This document shows, piece by piece, positions 62,689 through 64,000 of a stretch of DNA of 64,000 nt. Every line of letters starts with the position of its first letter. Position 1 is the stretch's first letter. Below the pieces are notes generated by a model. That model was not told the DNA's origin, did not search any database, and worked only from the letters and a program-made list of their open reading frames with translations. The stretch spans positions 1 to 64,000 of the forward strand of contig NZ_PDWQ01000003.1 of assembly GCF_010211745.1 (NCBI RefSeq), in the 5' to 3' direction. This DNA comes from Pseudoxanthomonas kalamensis DSM 18571. GTDB lineage: Bacteria; Pseudomonadota; Gammaproteobacteria; Xanthomonadales; Xanthomonadaceae. The position numbers and the translations under genes are program-made.

Positions 62689-64000
62689 TCAGGTGGCCAG
62701 ATCGTTGCCGTAGGTGAAGCTGCGGTTGCGGCCCAGCTGCTTGGCCTGGTACAGCGCGGAATCGGTGCGCTCCATCATCTCGGCGACGGTTTCCTCGGCG
62801 CTGTCGGAGGTGTGGATGCCGATGCTGACGGTGAAGCGCGCCGCCATCGGCAGGTCGCCTTCGCGCTTGCCGGGCAGGTTGGCCAGATCGACGTGCAGGG
62901 TGGTGGCGATGGCGGCTGCGGCCTGCGCCGAGGTTTCCGGCAGCAGCACGGCGAATTCGTCGCCACCCAGGCGCGCGATCAGGTCGCGCGGCCGTCGCGC
63001 GCGGTTCTGCAGGGTGGCGGCCAGGGCGTGCAGTACACGGTCGCCCATGGCGTGGCCGCGGCTGTCGTTGAGCTGCTTGAAGTAGTCGATGTCCAGCAAC
63101 AGCAGCGACAGCGGCTGCTTGCTGCGGCGGGCGACCCGCAACTCCTGCTCCAGCGCCTCGTTGAAGCGGATCCGGTTGGCCAGCCCGGTCAGGGCGTCGG
63201 ACTGGGCGCGGTGGTACGTATGTCGCAACGCATGCAGCAGCCACAGCAGCAGGCCCAGCAGCAGTACCAGCAGCACCGCGGTCGGGGCGAACCAGGCGTG
63301 AGCCAGATGCAGCAGCAGCAGCGACAGCAGCAGGGCCAGCGCGATGCCCAGCAGCAGCGGTTGCCACAGCTTGCGCATGCCGGGCAAGCCGAGCAGCGCC
63401 AGCGGCAGGCAGATCAGCAACAGCGACAGGGCGACGCGCGCCGGCAGGCCGAGCGGACTGATGGCCTTGCCCTGCAGCAGCATGTTCAATGCATTGGCCT
63501 GGTATTCCACCCCGGACAGGCGTGCCCCGCGACCGGGTGGGACCAGGCCATCGCCCATGCCGCTGGCGGTCATGCCGATCAGGATCAGGCGGTTGCGCAG
63601 CATCGGCTCGGCGATCCTGCCGTTCAGTACGTCGGCATAGGAGGCTTCCGGGAAACCGTCGGGCGGGTCCAGATAGGGCATCAGCACGCGGTTGTTGCGC
63701 ACCCAGCGGTGCGGCACCAGCCCGTCCTCCGGCAACTCGCCCAGCTGTTCCCCAGGCAGGGACGAGTCGCCGGCCAGTTCAGGCTTGTCGAGCTGGGCAA
63801 GCGCCAGCGCCAGCGAGGGCCAGTGCGCCGAGCCGAGTCCGGCGCGCAGGTACATGCTGCGGGTGATGCCGTCGCTGTCCGCGCTCTGGTCGACATGGCC
63901 GAGCGCGGCGGCGGTGGCGGAGAATTCCGGGATCGGCAACAGCTCCACCGACGGGCCGTTGGAGTATTCCTCCTCGGCATAGACCGGCAGCACGACCTTG
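62689..64000 (-). CDS. CHASE2-GGDEF diguanylate cyclase, 5' end outside the window
   Basis: The frame runs off the right edge, so the N-terminus is missing. The visible part (about 437 residues) has the end of a periplasmic CHASE2 sensor (RLILIGMTASGMGDGL, LSGVEYQANALNMLLQGKA), three spans rich in Leu (about 200-265), and a GGDEF domain: LLLLDIDYFKQLNDSRGHAM, LIARLGGDEFAVLLP. RPRD lies exactly five residues before GGDEF, an intact inhibitory I-site, so it should be a product-inhibited cyclase. Confidence 0.9.
   Translation of the reverse strand, partial: KVVLPVYAEEEYSNGPSVELLPIPEFSATAAALGHVDQSADSDGITRSMYLRAGLGSAHWPSLALALAQLDKPELAGDSSLPGEQLGELPEDGLVPHRWVRNNRVLMPYLDPPDGFPEASYADVLNGRIAEPMLRNRLILIGMTASGMGDGLVPPGRGARLSGVEYQANALNMLLQGKAISPLGLPARVALSLLLICLPLALLGLPGMRKLWQPLLLGIALALLLSLLLLHLAHAWFAPTAVLLVLLLGLLLWLLHALRHTYHRAQSDALTGLANRIRFNEALEQELRVARRSKQPLSLLLLDIDYFKQLNDSRGHAMGDRVLHALAATLQNRARRPRDLIARLGGDEFAVLLPETSAQAAAAIATTLHVDLANLPGKREGDLPMAARFTVSIGIHTSDSAEETVAEMMERTDSALYQAKQLGRNRSFTYGNDLAT

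Overview
The window is a high-GC gammaproteobacterial chromosome segment, most likely from the Xanthomonadaceae/Lysobacteraceae (Luteimonas, Lysobacter or Xanthomonas-like; genus not resolvable by eye). The evidence is the gene order ftsY-mutY-yggX, queA-tgt-yajC-secD-secF and suhB/trmJ, the number of TonB receptors, lipoproteins and M13 peptidases, and dense G/C third positions.

Bases 1-11,193 are the right-hand end of a siphovirus-type prophage. The tail module reads rightward: broken HK97-gp10-like gene end, tail terminator, tail tube, G/GT chaperones with a canonical -1 slippery heptamer, tape measure, M-like and L-like minor tail proteins, NlpC/P60 and a fused I-J tip protein. Most junctions are TGATG or ATGA overlaps. 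The element ends at a 3' half tRNA-Lys copy (11149-11193), an attR; the intact tRNA, integrase, head and lysis genes must lie to the left.

Bases 11,194-19,660 have visibly lower GC and look acquired: a histidine kinase/response regulator pair, a TonB-dependent receptor and a large M14 carboxypeptidase, all leftward, probably a peptide-acquisition cassette.

From 19.7 kb the sequence is core chromosome: cupin, TraB/GumN, dxs, HNH endonuclease, acyl-CoA dehydrogenase, lipoproteins, tRNA-Phe, ftsY-mutY-yggX, rsmD-coaD, then an overlapping ferredoxin-ggt-MAPEG-metallo-beta-lactamase operon, upp, a TonB receptor divergent from an exported pyrophosphatase, a class-III aminotransferase divergent from an Lrp/AsnC regulator with paired palindromic operators, queA-tgt-yajC-secDF with an inverted-repeat element between queA and tgt, suhB/trmJ, a translationally coupled PhnD-like/GGDEF-EAL pair, ExoD and CNNM-CBS membrane proteins, a DUF47-Pit phosphate operon with a Pho-box-like site, an alkyltransferase-like protein, rhomboid protease, two M13 peptidases, a beta-CASP nuclease and a truncated CHASE2-GGDEF cyclase at the right edge.

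No wholly new multi-gene system is obvious. The best leads are the PhnD/c-di-GMP coupling, the glutathione-flavoured four-gene operon, the candidate Pho-linked sites, the Lrp operator pair, the diverged M13 paralogue, the M14/TonB island and the frame break at the left edge.
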